A DNA stretch of 64,000 nt from Pirellulales bacterium. Lineage in GTDB: Bacteria > Planctomycetota > Planctomycetia > Pirellulales > JACPPG01. Where the stretch lies: contig DASYDW010000136.1 of assembly GCA_036499395.1 (NCBI GenBank), positions 1 to 64,000 on the forward strand, in the 5' to 3' direction. Of this stretch, positions 49,679-59,398 are shown piece after piece (the stretch's first letter is position 1; each line of letters opens with the position of its first letter). The position numbers and the translations under genes were made by a program. Under the pieces are notes generated by a model, which saw only the letters and a program-made list of their open reading frames with translations, made no database searches and was not told the origin of the DNA.

Positions 49679-49861
49679 TCACTTTACAGCGTCCGAGACG
49701 CGCGGCGAGAACGCAAAGGCGTAGCTCACGACAAACAGCGTGCTGATCGCGGCCGGCCAGAAATTGCCGCTGTGCATTCCACGATGCAGTTGCCACGTTA
49801 TCAAGGTGACGACAAAGCCGATCGCGGCCACGAAAGCGATCGAATGATACTTCTCGACTAT
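49679..49861 (-). CDS. Putative 60-residue two-span membrane protein with apparent ATA start
   Basis: A short minus-strand frame ends with TGA (49681-49679). The peptide is clearly membrane-protein-like: KYHSIAFVAAIGFVVTLITW, then QLHRGMHSGN, a second span FWPAAISTLFVVSYAFAF and the polar tail SPRVSDAVK. No ATG, GTG or TTG is available before it: the only plausible initiation codon is ATA at 49861-49859 (reading M-V-E-K), 6 bp after the ribosome-site-like AAGGGGCGG that overlaps the end of the HEAT gene. An internal ATG would leave only the second span. It may be a rare start, a mutated start or a sequencing error. Confidence 0.45.
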   Translation of the reverse strand: MVEKYHSIAFVAAIGFVVTLITWQLHRGMHSGNFWPAAISTLFVVSYAFAFSPRVSDAVK

Positions 49862-49863
49862 GT

Positions 49864-51666
49864 TTACCGCCCCTTGGCAGGCGGCGTCTTGGCCGGGACG
49901 CCCTTGGTTGGCGCACCTTTCGTCGGCGCGGGGGGCGCAGTGCCTTGAATCTTCGAGAGCGAATCGGCCGCCGTTCGACGCACCTCTTCGTTGGGATCGT
50001 CGAGCAGTTTCTTGAGCGCCGGCACGGCGTCACGCGCCTCGGGCCCTAAGTCGCCGAGTGCGCCGGCCGCCTGCACGCGCAAGATTTCATCTTTCGCCGT
50101 GACGAGCTTATTCAACACCGGCACCGCGGCCGGGGCGAGTGAACGATTCGCCGGATCGATGCGTTTGATCGCCCAGACGCTGGCGATCGATAGCATCGGC
50201 TCCTTGCCAATCTGCTTCTGCAAAGCCGGGACCGCACTCTTACTCGCGGCGCCAATGCGCCCCAATGCCAAGGCCGCCGCGTAGCGACAGCCCGCGTCGG
50301 GCTTGGCAAGTAATCCGGATAGGGCCGGCACAGCCTTCGCCGCGTCCGGGCCGATCGCGGCCAGTGCCAGCGCGGCATCACTCACCAGTTGATCGTCTTT
50401 ATCGGCCAGAATCGCAGTCAGACCCGGAGCGGCCGCTTTCGCAGGCGGCCCGATTCGTCCCAGCGCACGCACCGCTGCGCCGCGTGCCTTTTCGTCATCC
50501 AGGGCCGCGGTCAACACCGGAACCGCCTCGCCGCCGACGTCGGCAAGCGCCTCCATGATGTGCTCGATTACGGTGGGATCCATCTCGTCGAGCGCCGCCT
50601 TGATGGCCGGCGTCAGCGAAGCACTCGACCCGTCAATCTCGGCCAACGCCCGAGCCGCGGTACGGCTCAACTGCGGATCTTCGCTGCGAATCGCCGCGGT
50701 AATCGCCTCCATCGCGTTGCGAATCGCAACAGGATCGTCCGGATGAATACGCGCCACGGCCCACACGGCGATTAGCTTCAACGTCGCGTCGTCGGACTTG
50801 GTCAACTTGCCTAGTGCGTCGGCGGCCTCTTGTGCTCGTAATTTGCCAAGCGCAAAGGCAGCGCCATAACGCACGGCCGGTTCGCTATCCGCCAGAGCAT
50901 CAACCATCTCGGGCACGGCCGATTTCGCCGGCGGTCCGATCTGTCCCAACGCGATCAGCGCTTGCATGCGAACTTCGGGCTCCTCGTCCTTGACCAGCTT
51001 GGCCAGGGCCGGCGCAGCAGCCGCCGCCTTCGGGCCGATCTCGGCCAGCACCACGGCGGACCAATGACGCGATCCCTTGTTATCGAGCGCCTCGACCAGT
51101 GCCGGTACCGCCGCTTCCCCCATGTCCGAGAGCGCCGCCATAGCGGGCATCGCCACCTGGGGCTGAGCGTCGTGGACGACTTGCAGCAAAATTGGAATCA
51201 AGACCTTGGGGTCAGTCTTCATGCGCTGCAATGCCTGAATCGCGGCGCGCCGCACGTGTGGCTCTTCGTCGACAACGCTCTTGCTGATCGCGGCGACGGT
51301 CTTATCGTCGGCAGCCCCGATCTTCCCGAGCGCGGCCACGCATTGCGTCCGCATCGCGGCGTCTAAATCGCTGAGGTGCGCGACCAGGGCTGAAACGGCC
51401 GGAGACGCGTCTTTGCCGACGGCACCCAGGGCCCGCGCCGCGCGCCAGCTGGCGTCGTCGCTCTTGCCGTCTAAAGCCTTAATGAGCGCCGGCACCGCAG
51501 GTTTTGCGCGTGGTCCTAACCGCGCCAGGCTGTCGGCGGCCTGCGCCGCCTCATCACCGGAAAGCGCTGCTGTCAGCTTCGCAACATCTACCTCTTGAGC
51601 CGTGGCGGGGCATGTTCCCAGCGCGAGGGCGCAGAGGCACGCCAGTATCAAACCCAGACGGCGCAT
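49864..51666 (-). CDS. Secreted HEAT-repeat protein
   Basis: A 600-residue exported protein. A signal peptide (ILACLCALALGTCPATA, about 7-23) precedes about 15 HEAT-type repeats of 35-37 residues that share the pattern 'AVPALIKALDGKSDDASWRA' and similar; copies are seen from about residue 55 to 570. The tail is Pro/Thr/Lys-rich with a short repeat (APTKGAPTKGVPAK). HEAT solenoids bind other proteins; there is no sign of an enzyme. ATG 51666 is chosen for the signal peptide. A small membrane ORF follows directly. Confidence 0.88.
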   Translation of the reverse strand: MRRLGLILACLCALALGTCPATAQEVDVAKLTAALSGDEAAQAADSLARLGPRAKPAVPALIKALDGKSDDASWRAARALGAVGKDASPAVSALVAHLSDLDAAMRTQCVAALGKIGAADDKTVAAISKSVVDEEPHVRRAAIQALQRMKTDPKVLIPILLQVVHDAQPQVAMPAMAALSDMGEAAVPALVEALDNKGSRHWSAVVLAEIGPKAAAAAPALAKLVKDEEPEVRMQALIALGQIGPPAKSAVPEMVDALADSEPAVRYGAAFALGKLRAQEAADALGKLTKSDDATLKLIAVWAVARIHPDDPVAIRNAMEAITAAIRSEDPQLSRTAARALAEIDGSSASLTPAIKAALDEMDPTVIEHIMEALADVGGEAVPVLTAALDDEKARGAAVRALGRIGPPAKAAAPGLTAILADKDDQLVSDAALALAAIGPDAAKAVPALSGLLAKPDAGCRYAAALALGRIGAASKSAVPALQKQIGKEPMLSIASVWAIKRIDPANRSLAPAAVPVLNKLVTAKDEILRVQAAGALGDLGPEARDAVPALKKLLDDPNEEVRRTAADSLSKIQGTAPPAPTKGAPTKGVPAKTPPAKGR

Positions 51667-51940
51667 ACGTGAAACTCCGGAAGGCAGTTGCGAGATTTCG
51701 AAGAGGGCCAATCGCAGGGCGGCGGGTAGCGACGACGAAGCTTGCTGCACCCGATTTTCGAGTATAAACTTGGCTATTTAGGAAGTCTATTGGAATGGCC
51801 GGCGCCGCGAGCCGGCTTTTCGACCAGAATTCTGCGCGCGGCGGATGAGCAACTTTGCCGCGAACAGGTACATTTAAGTAGAGACGCACAGCTTTCCGCT
51901 TGCCGGGCAGTTTTCTCTCTTCGCCGGAAAAGGATCACAC

Positions 51941-52678
51941 ATGCGACTGCCGATTAACACGATCCTAGGGATGATGCTGATCGTCGCGGCCCTTCGAAGT
52001 AGCGCCGCCCACGCGCAGAACCAACCGGTGGCGAACCCTGCAGCAACGAACATTAATGTGCGCAACGGCGGCGGAGGCTTCGGCGGCGGTTTCATGCCCT
52101 ACGGGGGAATGGGTGGTTACGGCGGCTTCGGCATGGTCGGCACCGCACAGTCGTCCGCCGAGTTCGGCTTGGCCAGCGTGATTGCCGCATCGGGCTACGC
52201 TAACTTGCAGAACTCGATGGCAACGCAGAATTATCTCGCGGCGCGCAGCCAGGACATCAGCAATCGGATTCAATGGACCAACGCCTACTACCAGATGCGA
52301 CAAGCGCATCGTGCTTACATCGCGGACCACACCCGGCTCTCGATGGACGAGATCACGAAGATCGCGCACGACGCGGCGCCCAAACGCCTCGACGCTGAAC
52401 AACTCGATCCGACGACGGGCAAGATTCATTGGCCGATCATTATGCAAGATCCCAAGTACGTCGAAGCCTGTGACGAATTGGACGATCTTTACAAGTCGCG
52501 AGCCACGATCTCGGGCTTCATCGGCGCCGAGAGCTATCGTGACATCAATAAGGCTTGCGACCGGCTAATGGGCATGCTGAAGAGCAACATCAGCGAGTAC
52601 AGCCCCAACGACTTCGAGCAAGCCAAGCACTTTGTCGACAGCTTGCGTTACGAGTCGAAGTTTCCCGCCTCGGGCTGA
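51941..52678 (+). CDS. Secreted glycine-rich hypothetical protein
   Basis: A 245-residue protein with a signal peptide (about 1-25, AHA|QN). A Gly/Phe/Tyr/Met-rich segment follows (GGGGFGGGFMPYGGMGGYGG, about 43-62), then a helical domain of about 170 residues with many Tyr, Gln and Asn ('RIQWTNAYYQMRQAHRAYIA'). No known family. It begins with an ATG at 51941 and stands alone between the HEAT gene and the phosphorylase gene. The composition suggests an envelope-associated structural protein; this is inference. Confidence 0.65.
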   Translation: MRLPINTILGMMLIVAALRSSAAHAQNQPVANPAATNINVRNGGGGFGGGFMPYGGMGGYGGFGMVGTAQSSAEFGLASVIAASGYANLQNSMATQNYLAARSQDISNRIQWTNAYYQMRQAHRAYIADHTRLSMDEITKIAHDAAPKRLDAEQLDPTTGKIHWPIIMQDPKYVEACDELDDLYKSRATISGFIGAESYRDINKACDRLMGMLKSNISEYSPNDFEQAKHFVDSLRYESKFPASG

Positions 52679-52769
52679 TCCACGACCTACGTCGCATACG
52701 GGCGTCTGGCGTTACTTGATACGTGCGAGCTAGTTCACGCCTCGACGGTGAATACTCACCGACCAGGGA

Positions 52770-53642
52770 CTATTCGCGGACCGGCGCCGGTATCAACTGC
52801 TGGATCACGCTTTCCAGAAATTTTGCCAGCCGATCCGACGCCACGAGGGCGTCTTCCCTAAGGCGCAGCATGTCTTTGATGCTTGACGGACGGCGAAACA
52901 GCGTACCTGCCGCCGCCCCCAGGCGCCCCGCCGTTGTGCGTTGCATGATCAAACGGTCTAGATCCTCGGGCAGTTCATCATCAACTGTATCGCTGATTAC
53001 GCGAATCGCCAGGAAGCGGACTTTGTCTTGCCGGCAGACCTCGCCCACTGCCCACGACTCCATGTCGACCGCCAGGGCGTTGTGCGTCGCGCCAAGCGCG
53101 GCCTTTTCCGCGGGCTCGCGAATGATCCGATTCACCGTCAGCAGTCGTCCCACGTGAACCGCTGAAGTTGATTCAGACTTCAAGTCGATCGACAAGCGCC
53201 GCCCGGAGATGTCGACGATCTCGTTTCCCATCACGATATCGCCGCGGCGCAACTCGGGGCGCAGCCCGCCCGCGAATCCAGCCGAGATGATCCAGCGCGG
53301 TTTATGTCCCCGGATCAGCGCCTGGGTACCGCGCATCGCGGCCTCGCGTCCCGCGCCAGCGAGCAGGATGGTCACGTGGCGACCGTCGAGCGAACCCGTA
53401 TGCGCGACGAAGCCGTCTCCTTTGGTCGTGAGCGTGCCGGAAAGCAAATCCTCAGTTCCGCCCGACTCGGCCGATAAGGCGAAGACGATTCCCACGTCAC
53501 ATGACGCAGACGGTGACGGTGTGGTGTTTTGCGTCGCTGCTTGCCCTGCCAATTCGTCTTCGACCGTTTGCCGAACCTTATCGCGCAGATTGGCCTGGGC
53601 TTGTTGCGCCAACCAGCCTCGCAGGAGCCAACCCAGATTCAC
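52770..53642 (-). CDS. hpnG: Nucleoside-phosphorylase-fold protein, probable hopanoid phosphorylase HpnG
   Basis: A 290-residue purine-phosphorylase superfamily protein. 'WIISAGFAGGLRPELRRGDI' is the phosphate/ribose loop, 'ALAVDMESWAVGEVC' carries the 'MES' ribose-binding Glu, and 'RVISDTVDDELPEDL' has the catalytic Asp. The N-terminal 50 residues (Gln- and Ala-rich) are outside the fold. In other bacteria HpnG removes adenine from adenosylhopane, the step after HpnH; the gene here lies downstream of hpnH and shc, which is why I favour hpnG. An MTA/SAH nucleosidase is the alternative. GTG 53642 follows AAGGGG at about 10 bp. Confidence 0.7.
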   Translation of the reverse strand: MNLGWLLRGWLAQQAQANLRDKVRQTVEDELAGQAATQNTTPSPSASCDVGIVFALSAESGGTEDLLSGTLTTKGDGFVAHTGSLDGRHVTILLAGAGREAAMRGTQALIRGHKPRWIISAGFAGGLRPELRRGDIVMGNEIVDISGRRLSIDLKSESTSAVHVGRLLTVNRIIREPAEKAALGATHNALAVDMESWAVGEVCRQDKVRFLAIRVISDTVDDELPEDLDRLIMQRTTAGRLGAAAGTLFRRPSSIKDMLRLREDALVASDRLAKFLESVIQQLIPAPVRE

Positions 53643-53781
53643 CGTGCGATTCCCCTTGCAAACACATCGCAAACACGATTGATACGACCAAAAAATCGTA
53701 CCATACCCTCAGGCAGCGCGCACGCGGGCCGAGGTGTGAATGGAAGTTCCATGCTTTTTCGCCCCAGGCGAATAAGCATGC

Positions 53782-53804
53782 AAAAGCGCTCATCGAGCGC
53801 TTTT
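53782..53804. terminator. Bidirectional hairpin terminator after hpnH
   Basis: A 10-bp perfect stem (53782-53791 with 53795-53804, AAAAGCGCTC arm) with a 3-base loop gives four T residues at the 3' side on either strand. It lies about 60 bp past the hpnH stop. If it ends the shc-hpnH transcript, the phosphorylase gene would need its own promoter. Confidence 0.55.
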
Positions 53805-53866
53805 AGCCGGCATATAGCACGCAGGAATGGCGCCGTTACGATACGGGCGCGGTGCCCCTTCGACCG

Positions 53867-54886
53867 TCAGGTCAATTGCCAGAGGGCCATTTTCAAGGCG
53901 TCCCCCAGCCGCTTGTTGACGCCCAGCACGGCGGCCGGTTCGAAGCCGCAGTGGACCATGCAATGCTCGCAGCGCGGATCGTTGCCGCGGCCGAGCTTAC
54001 TCCAATCGGTCAACTGCACAAGATCGTCGTAGGTCTTGTGGTGCGTGTCCGTGATCAAATAACAGGGACCTTTCCAGCCGCGGATATTGCGGGTCGGGTT
54101 GGCCCAGGCCGCGCATTGCAGATCACGCTCGCCCCGGAGGAACTCCAGATAAATCGGCGACGTGTTGAGCTTGAATTTCTTCAACAGGGGCTTCGCCTCG
54201 CGGAACTTCTCGTGTACGTCGTCCCTCGTCATGAAGATCTGCTGTGCGCCCAGCGGATTCGTCTGTTGCACCGCGTCGTAGCCGTAGGCGGGGGACATCA
54301 TGAAGCCGTCGACTCCCAACTCGGTCAGGTACGCCAACAGAACGGCAATCTCGTTCATGTTGGTTTCCTTGTAGACGGTCGTATTGGTGCATACGAGGAA
54401 GCCGTGTTCCTTGGCGACCTTGATCCCGTCGACCGCCTCTTCGAACACGCCTTTGCGTTCGACGGCCAGGTCGTGGCTCTCTTCCATGCCGTCCAGGTGG
54501 ACGTTGAAGAAGAATCGCGGCGTCGGCTTGAAGCCGGCGATCTTCTTGCGAATGAACATGCCGTTGGTACACAGATAGACGTGCTTTTTGCGTTCCAGGA
54601 TCTTCGCTACCAGCTCTTCGATGGCTGGGTAGATCATCGGTTCGCCGCCGCAGATACTGACGATCGGCGCGCCGCATTCGTCGACGCTGGCCAGGCATTC
54701 TTCGACCGTCAGCTTGTCCTTGATCGTGCTGACGTATTCGCGAATACGGCCGCAGCCTGTGCAGGTCAGGTTGCAGGCGTGCAGCGGCTCGAGCATCAGC
54801 ACCAGCGGAAACTTGTCCGCGCCGGCCAATCGCTTGCGCAGCAAGTAAGACGCCATCGTGCGTGTCAGAGAAATCGGGAACCGCAT
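53867..54886 (-). CDS. hpnH: Adenosyl-hopene transferase, radical SAM enzyme
   Basis: A 339-residue radical SAM enzyme that joins the 5'-deoxyadenosyl group to hopene, the first step towards C35 hopanoids. The 4Fe-4S motif CxxxCxxC is formed by Cys38, Cys42 and Cys45 ('HACNLTCTGCGRIREY'). 'VSICGGEPMIYPAIEELVAK' is the GGEP SAM-binding motif. The C-terminal part with 'DPRCEHCMVHCGFEP' matches the extra domain of HpnH. The gene is directly behind shc (46 bp) and is probably cotranscribed with it. Length fits the family (about 335). Confidence 0.93.
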   Translation of the reverse strand: MRFPISLTRTMASYLLRKRLAGADKFPLVLMLEPLHACNLTCTGCGRIREYVSTIKDKLTVEECLASVDECGAPIVSICGGEPMIYPAIEELVAKILERKKHVYLCTNGMFIRKKIAGFKPTPRFFFNVHLDGMEESHDLAVERKGVFEEAVDGIKVAKEHGFLVCTNTTVYKETNMNEIAVLLAYLTELGVDGFMMSPAYGYDAVQQTNPLGAQQIFMTRDDVHEKFREAKPLLKKFKLNTSPIYLEFLRGERDLQCAAWANPTRNIRGWKGPCYLITDTHHKTYDDLVQLTDWSKLGRGNDPRCEHCMVHCGFEPAAVLGVNKRLGDALKMALWQLT

Positions 54887-54932
54887 GGCACACTCCTAGT
54901 CCAAGGACGAAATTTACGTTTCTGGCGCGCCC

Positions 54933-57050
54933 CTAAGCGGCGGCTGTCGCGTCGAGCGACGGCACTGTAGCGGGGATGCTTTCGCCCGCCGCCTTGGCCC
55001 ATTGCGCCATCGCCATCAGCGGGAAGTAGATCGGGTACCAGTGGTACCTTAGGTAGAAGACTTGCGGAAAACCGGTGCCTGTGAACTCGGATTCGTCCCA
55101 GGTGCCGTCCGTGCGTTGTGATTCGACGAGGAAGCGCACGCCGCGTAGCGTAGCCGGATGATTGTGCAATCCGGCCGCGACCAGTCCGGCCACGGCCCAG
55201 GCTGTTTGCGAAGCCGTCGGGTTCCCCTGACCACGCAGCGAGGGTTCGGCGTAGCTGTCCGGGGATTCGCCCCAACCACCATTTTCCTGTTGGTAGATGA
55301 GCAACCATTTGGCGCCCGCGGCCATAGCCGGGTCGTCCGCCGGGACGCCGACGGCCGCCATTCCGGAAAGCACCTGCCAGGTGCCGTAGATGTAGTTCAC
55401 GCCCCAGCGGCCAAACCAACTGCCGTCCTGCTCTTGCGTGCTCCGCAAATAAGCCACGGCACGATCGATGGCCGGTTGTCCAACGCGATGCCCAAGCTGG
55501 CCCAGCGACTCGAGCACGCGTGCGCTCAGGTCCGGCGTACTAGGGTCGATCATGGCGTTGTGATCGGCGAACGGAACGTAGCAGAGGAACTCACGATCGT
55601 TATCCCGATCGAAAGCGCCCCAGCCACCGTCGCGATTCTGCATCGCCAGCACCCATTGGCTGCCGCGCTCGATTGCAGCGGCCGTTTCTTCCAGCATCGG
55701 GTCGGCATCGTCCGCGCGTCGTTGTGCATCCGCGGAATAGCGAGACAGCCGCGGCTCACCCGCCGGAACCGGTAGCGACGCGAACTGCTCTTCGAGCGCC
55801 ATCAGCGCCATCGCCGTGTCGTCAAGGTCCGGATAGAACGCGTTGGCGTGCTCGAAGCACCAGCCCCCGGGTTCGGCCTTGGTGGTGTGGGACCAATCTC
55901 CGGGACGCGTTATTTGGCGATCCAACAGCCAACGCACGCCCGCGGTAAACGCCTCGTGCTGGGCCGGCAATCCGCTAGCCGCCAGCGCGCGGAGCGTGAT
56001 CGAAGTGTCCCAAACCGGCGACTTGCAGGGCTGCAAGCGAATCGTGTCCTCTTCCTCGATCAGCAATCCGTCGAGCCGCTCGTAGCAGTAACGCAACTCG
56101 GGCGAGTCATCGGCGTAGCCCAGGCATCGCAAAGCGACGATGCTCCAGATCATCGGCGGGAAGATCGCTCCCAGGCCGTCGCTCCCCTCGAAACGTTCGA
56201 TCATCCAATGCCGGGCTGCCTCGAGCGCGCGTTTACGGCGAGGAAGCAAGTTCCATCGCTGGCAGAAGTGCATCGCCTTGTCCGTCACGCGGAAGAAGCG
56301 GTCCCAACTGAACAGGCCGGTTCCCCCTTTTAGACCCGGACAACGCAGCGGCGGGAGGTTCTTTGGGCCATTCAAGAACAGCTCACCGATGCCCAAATCG
56401 GGATCGAGCGCAGCGACGGGCTGACAGGCCGACATCACCGACAAGGGAACCAGGATTGTTCGCGACCAGGCGCTGACCGAATACAAGTTGATCGGGAACC
56501 AACGCGGCAGCAGCATGACCTCGGGCGGAACGGCCGGACATTCGTCGTAAGAGATCTGTCCCAGCAGAGCCAAATAAAACCGCGTGTAACTGTTGACGGC
56601 CTCGGCGCCGCCGGCCGCGCGAATCCGGTTCCGGGCGCGCACCATGTATTCGGCACTGGTGTCATGGCCGGTCAGCTTCAAGGCGAAATACGCCTTCACG
56701 GTGCCGCTGATATCGAGCCCACCGCCGGGATACAGCGTCCAACCGCCGCAGGGCATTTGCTTTGAAAGGAGATATTGTGCCGCTTTGCGCGCAATCGATG
56801 TACGGTGCTTGCCCAGGTAGGCCAGCAAACAGATGTATTCGCTCTCGAGGATCGTATCTCCCTCGAGCTCGGCGACCCAATGGCCATCCTCCTGCTGCTG
56901 TTGCAGCAGCCATTGCTGCGTACGCGAGACGCTTTCGCGCAACTCGTCGCCGAAGTTGCCTGCGGCGGGCGACTCCGCGCAATGGCTCGATGCCGGTCGC
57001 TTACCATTCCCTGCCGAAGGGCCTTTTCGGACGTTGACGCGCGCTTCCAT
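54933..57050 (-). CDS. shc: Squalene-hopene cyclase
   Basis: A 705-residue membrane-associated cyclase that folds squalene into hopene. The acid motif DxDD is Asp408-Leu-Asp410-Asp411 ('YPDLDDTAMALMALE'). QW-type repeats are spread along the chain, e.g. 'QEDGHWVAELEG', 'GGWTLYPGG', 'QNRDGGWGAFD', 'QEQDGSWFGRWGVNY' and 'QQENGGWGES'. About 40 extra residues, polar and Arg/Ser-rich, precede the first repeat. Length is at the upper end of the family. It forms a hopanoid gene string with hpnH and the phosphorylase. Product: hopene, a sterol-like membrane stiffener. Confidence 0.95.
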   Translation of the reverse strand: MEARVNVRKGPSAGNGKRPASSHCAESPAAGNFGDELRESVSRTQQWLLQQQQEDGHWVAELEGDTILESEYICLLAYLGKHRTSIARKAAQYLLSKQMPCGGWTLYPGGGLDISGTVKAYFALKLTGHDTSAEYMVRARNRIRAAGGAEAVNSYTRFYLALLGQISYDECPAVPPEVMLLPRWFPINLYSVSAWSRTILVPLSVMSACQPVAALDPDLGIGELFLNGPKNLPPLRCPGLKGGTGLFSWDRFFRVTDKAMHFCQRWNLLPRRKRALEAARHWMIERFEGSDGLGAIFPPMIWSIVALRCLGYADDSPELRYCYERLDGLLIEEEDTIRLQPCKSPVWDTSITLRALAASGLPAQHEAFTAGVRWLLDRQITRPGDWSHTTKAEPGGWCFEHANAFYPDLDDTAMALMALEEQFASLPVPAGEPRLSRYSADAQRRADDADPMLEETAAAIERGSQWVLAMQNRDGGWGAFDRDNDREFLCYVPFADHNAMIDPSTPDLSARVLESLGQLGHRVGQPAIDRAVAYLRSTQEQDGSWFGRWGVNYIYGTWQVLSGMAAVGVPADDPAMAAGAKWLLIYQQENGGWGESPDSYAEPSLRGQGNPTASQTAWAVAGLVAAGLHNHPATLRGVRFLVESQRTDGTWDESEFTGTGFPQVFYLRYHWYPIYFPLMAMAQWAKAAGESIPATVPSLDATAAA

Positions 57051-57191
57051 TCGATGCTGCTCTCGCTACCGGACGATGCTTCCATGATCCGCCGGACCGC
57101 TGTTGCGGCTGAGGGGGCAGTTTACGTCACTGGAAAGCTCCGGACAATATCAGTGATGAGAGCGTCCTGGCGCTACGGGCAGGTACGGTTG

Positions 57192-59384
57192 CTACTCGCC
57201 CACGGTGCTAGCACCAGGCACCGGAAAGATTTGGTAGCGTCGACCTGCTTCCTCATCGTCCGCTAGCACCAATGCCGGAGCGAGCACGCCGGTCTTCACT
57301 AAATTATCAAACAGCGCGGGCTGAATGTAATCTGTAAAACCGTAATTCCCCGGCGAGCGGTAGCGATCGACCTCACTCCAACTCACCGCGACATAGGTCA
57401 CACCCAGATCCGCAAGTGCTTGCTTGCGCTCGTCCGAGGTGCGATTGACCATTAACGTCTCGAACCGCTCACGATCGAACACCGTGTTGTAAAGAACCGG
57501 CATGCGAAGATCGAATACCTCGGCATCCCCCACGGTCAGCACGGTGTCCTTTGGGGAAAGATGGGCATTCAGGTATTGGTGTCCCGCGTTTACGCGGAGC
57601 GGATCGCGATTCAATGACGCAAGACTGACGAAGTAGCTGATGTCGCCTCCCCCTCCACCCACGATCAACAGAAGATTCGCGGCCAGCATAGTGCCGAGCG
57701 CCGATTTGATCGGCCAGTGCCAGCGAACAAGCGCACCGGGACTTACCGCCAGACCGGCCAGGAATGCCAGCACGGGCAGAATCGGTATCCAAAAGCGGTC
57801 TATGCGATGGGTTAATAGCCACCAGATGGCGAACACGTAGAACGCATACACTGCGAGCCCTACCGCCAGCCGGCGGTAACAACTGGTCGCTACACCCAGC
57901 AGGGCCAAGGGTAGAACCAGCGGGCTGATCCAGGGGCTGCGCCAGGCAACATTCGCTGCCGATTCAAAAAGTTCCTCCGCCCCGAAACCCGGCGGACGGT
58001 GGGCGCGCGTCCATTGCGCGTTCAGCTCCGCGTCGCGCGTCTGGCCCCCAAAAACCTCGAAGGCCAGTGGATAAACGGGATTTCCCGTGAGTATCCAGTT
58101 CTTAACGAACCACGGGCCACAAGCAACACTGCTTGCCAGCGCAAAGGCCATGATGGGTCGCACCCATTCCGTGCGATGCGTCCATCCCGCATCGCTTGAA
58201 GCATTTTGCTGTGACGAATGCCACGGCCGCCATGCGCGGACGACAACGACCAACGCAGCGGGCAACAGAATGTACAACACGTTCGGATACTTGCACGCGG
58301 CACCAGAGCCCGCCAGAAACCCGGCCAACAACAATCGTGACGTGTTATTCCCACGCTCATCGCGCCACCAATTTACGACGGCATATACCGTTCCCCACAA
58401 ATAGAGTGAGGAGAAACCCTCCATCAGCCCCAAAGTCGAGACGCGCACGATCCACGGCGTTGAGATGTAGACGAGTGCCGCCACGACGCCTGCCGTGGTA
58501 CTGACAAAACGTTGTCCGGCCGCCATCAAGCCCAGCGCCGTCAGTGGCGCCGCCAGGGCGATCACGACTTTGCCGACCAGCGCGCCAAACCACCAATCGG
58601 CAAACGTAACCATCGCCGCCAATGGCAACATTTCGGTTCCCAATGGCATGTTGCCGTAAACGGTGTGCGGCAAGAATCCGATATGCCCGTTCAGATAAAA
58701 CTCTTTGGGAACTTGCAGGTGGTATTCGCGCACATCGAAATCGACAGGCGTCAGTGATCCGCCCATCACGATCACGATGACAAACGGCGCAGCCCACCAC
58801 AGCCAGTTGGTTGCGTTGTCGCGTTCATTGGCTACTTCCGCATGCGTGCCGCTAGTCTTCGCGCGATACTTTCCTCGGAATTGCCAGAGCCCGACGAGCC
58901 CCCACACTGTTAGGGCAAGTCCCGGCGCCACGAACAACGCGCGGACGTGCAACCCACCAGCGATGCCTACAAGAAAGGTGTAGAGCGAGACCACCCCGAA
59001 TCCCACGCCGCACGCGAAGAAGACATGCTCGGCCGGCGTTAGCCCGCGATCAGCGCGGGTCGCGCGCATTACCAAAGTACCTGCCAGCCCACAGACGCCA
59101 AACAGCGCAAGCGCCGGCACGATTACTCGCAACCGATCGACAATTGCGAATTCTGCTGGATCGCCCGTCCAGTTGGCCGCTACCTCGTCGGGCAGCAGCA
59201 ACATTTGCCCAAGCGCGCTAGCTCGCGAATTTCCACGAAGATCCGCGAGGGGCGCGCTGTAGAACAGTGCCGCATAACCGGCCGCAAGCGTGATGACAGC
59301 CACCCTCAGCCCGAGACGTCGCTGCGTTTGCGATTTAGTCTCGTGCGCAGCGCGCGCCCCACGATCATGGCTCGGCCTGGTCAT
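57192..59384 (-). CDS. GT-C-fold multi-span membrane protein (ArnT/PMT-like glycosyltransferase)
   Basis: A 730-residue membrane protein with about 12 hydrophobic segments. The acidic loop motif after the second half of the N-terminal third, 'GSLTPVDFDVREYHLQVPKE', corresponds to the D-x-[RE]-E-Y-type catalytic loop of GT-C glycosyltransferases that use lipid-linked sugars. A soluble C-terminal domain of about 150 residues follows the last span. Substrate unknown. It ends 141 bp upstream of shc on the same strand, and glycosylated hopanoids exist, but a role in hopanoid modification is speculation. Confidence 0.7.
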   Translation of the reverse strand: MTRPSHDRGARAAHETKSQTQRRLGLRVAVITLAAGYAALFYSAPLADLRGNSRASALGQMLLLPDEVAANWTGDPAEFAIVDRLRVIVPALALFGVCGLAGTLVMRATRADRGLTPAEHVFFACGVGFGVVSLYTFLVGIAGGLHVRALFVAPGLALTVWGLVGLWQFRGKYRAKTSGTHAEVANERDNATNWLWWAAPFVIVIVMGGSLTPVDFDVREYHLQVPKEFYLNGHIGFLPHTVYGNMPLGTEMLPLAAMVTFADWWFGALVGKVVIALAAPLTALGLMAAGQRFVSTTAGVVAALVYISTPWIVRVSTLGLMEGFSSLYLWGTVYAVVNWWRDERGNNTSRLLLAGFLAGSGAACKYPNVLYILLPAALVVVVRAWRPWHSSQQNASSDAGWTHRTEWVRPIMAFALASSVACGPWFVKNWILTGNPVYPLAFEVFGGQTRDAELNAQWTRAHRPPGFGAEELFESAANVAWRSPWISPLVLPLALLGVATSCYRRLAVGLAVYAFYVFAIWWLLTHRIDRFWIPILPVLAFLAGLAVSPGALVRWHWPIKSALGTMLAANLLLIVGGGGGDISYFVSLASLNRDPLRVNAGHQYLNAHLSPKDTVLTVGDAEVFDLRMPVLYNTVFDRERFETLMVNRTSDERKQALADLGVTYVAVSWSEVDRYRSPGNYGFTDYIQPALFDNLVKTGVLAPALVLADDEEAGRRYQIFPVPGASTVGE

Positions 59385-59398
59385 ATCGACGGCGGGCG

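Noticed and set aside
54123-54893. 256-codon minus-strand frame within hpnH
   Set aside because: It is a frame-shifted reading of hpnH with Arg-rich product.
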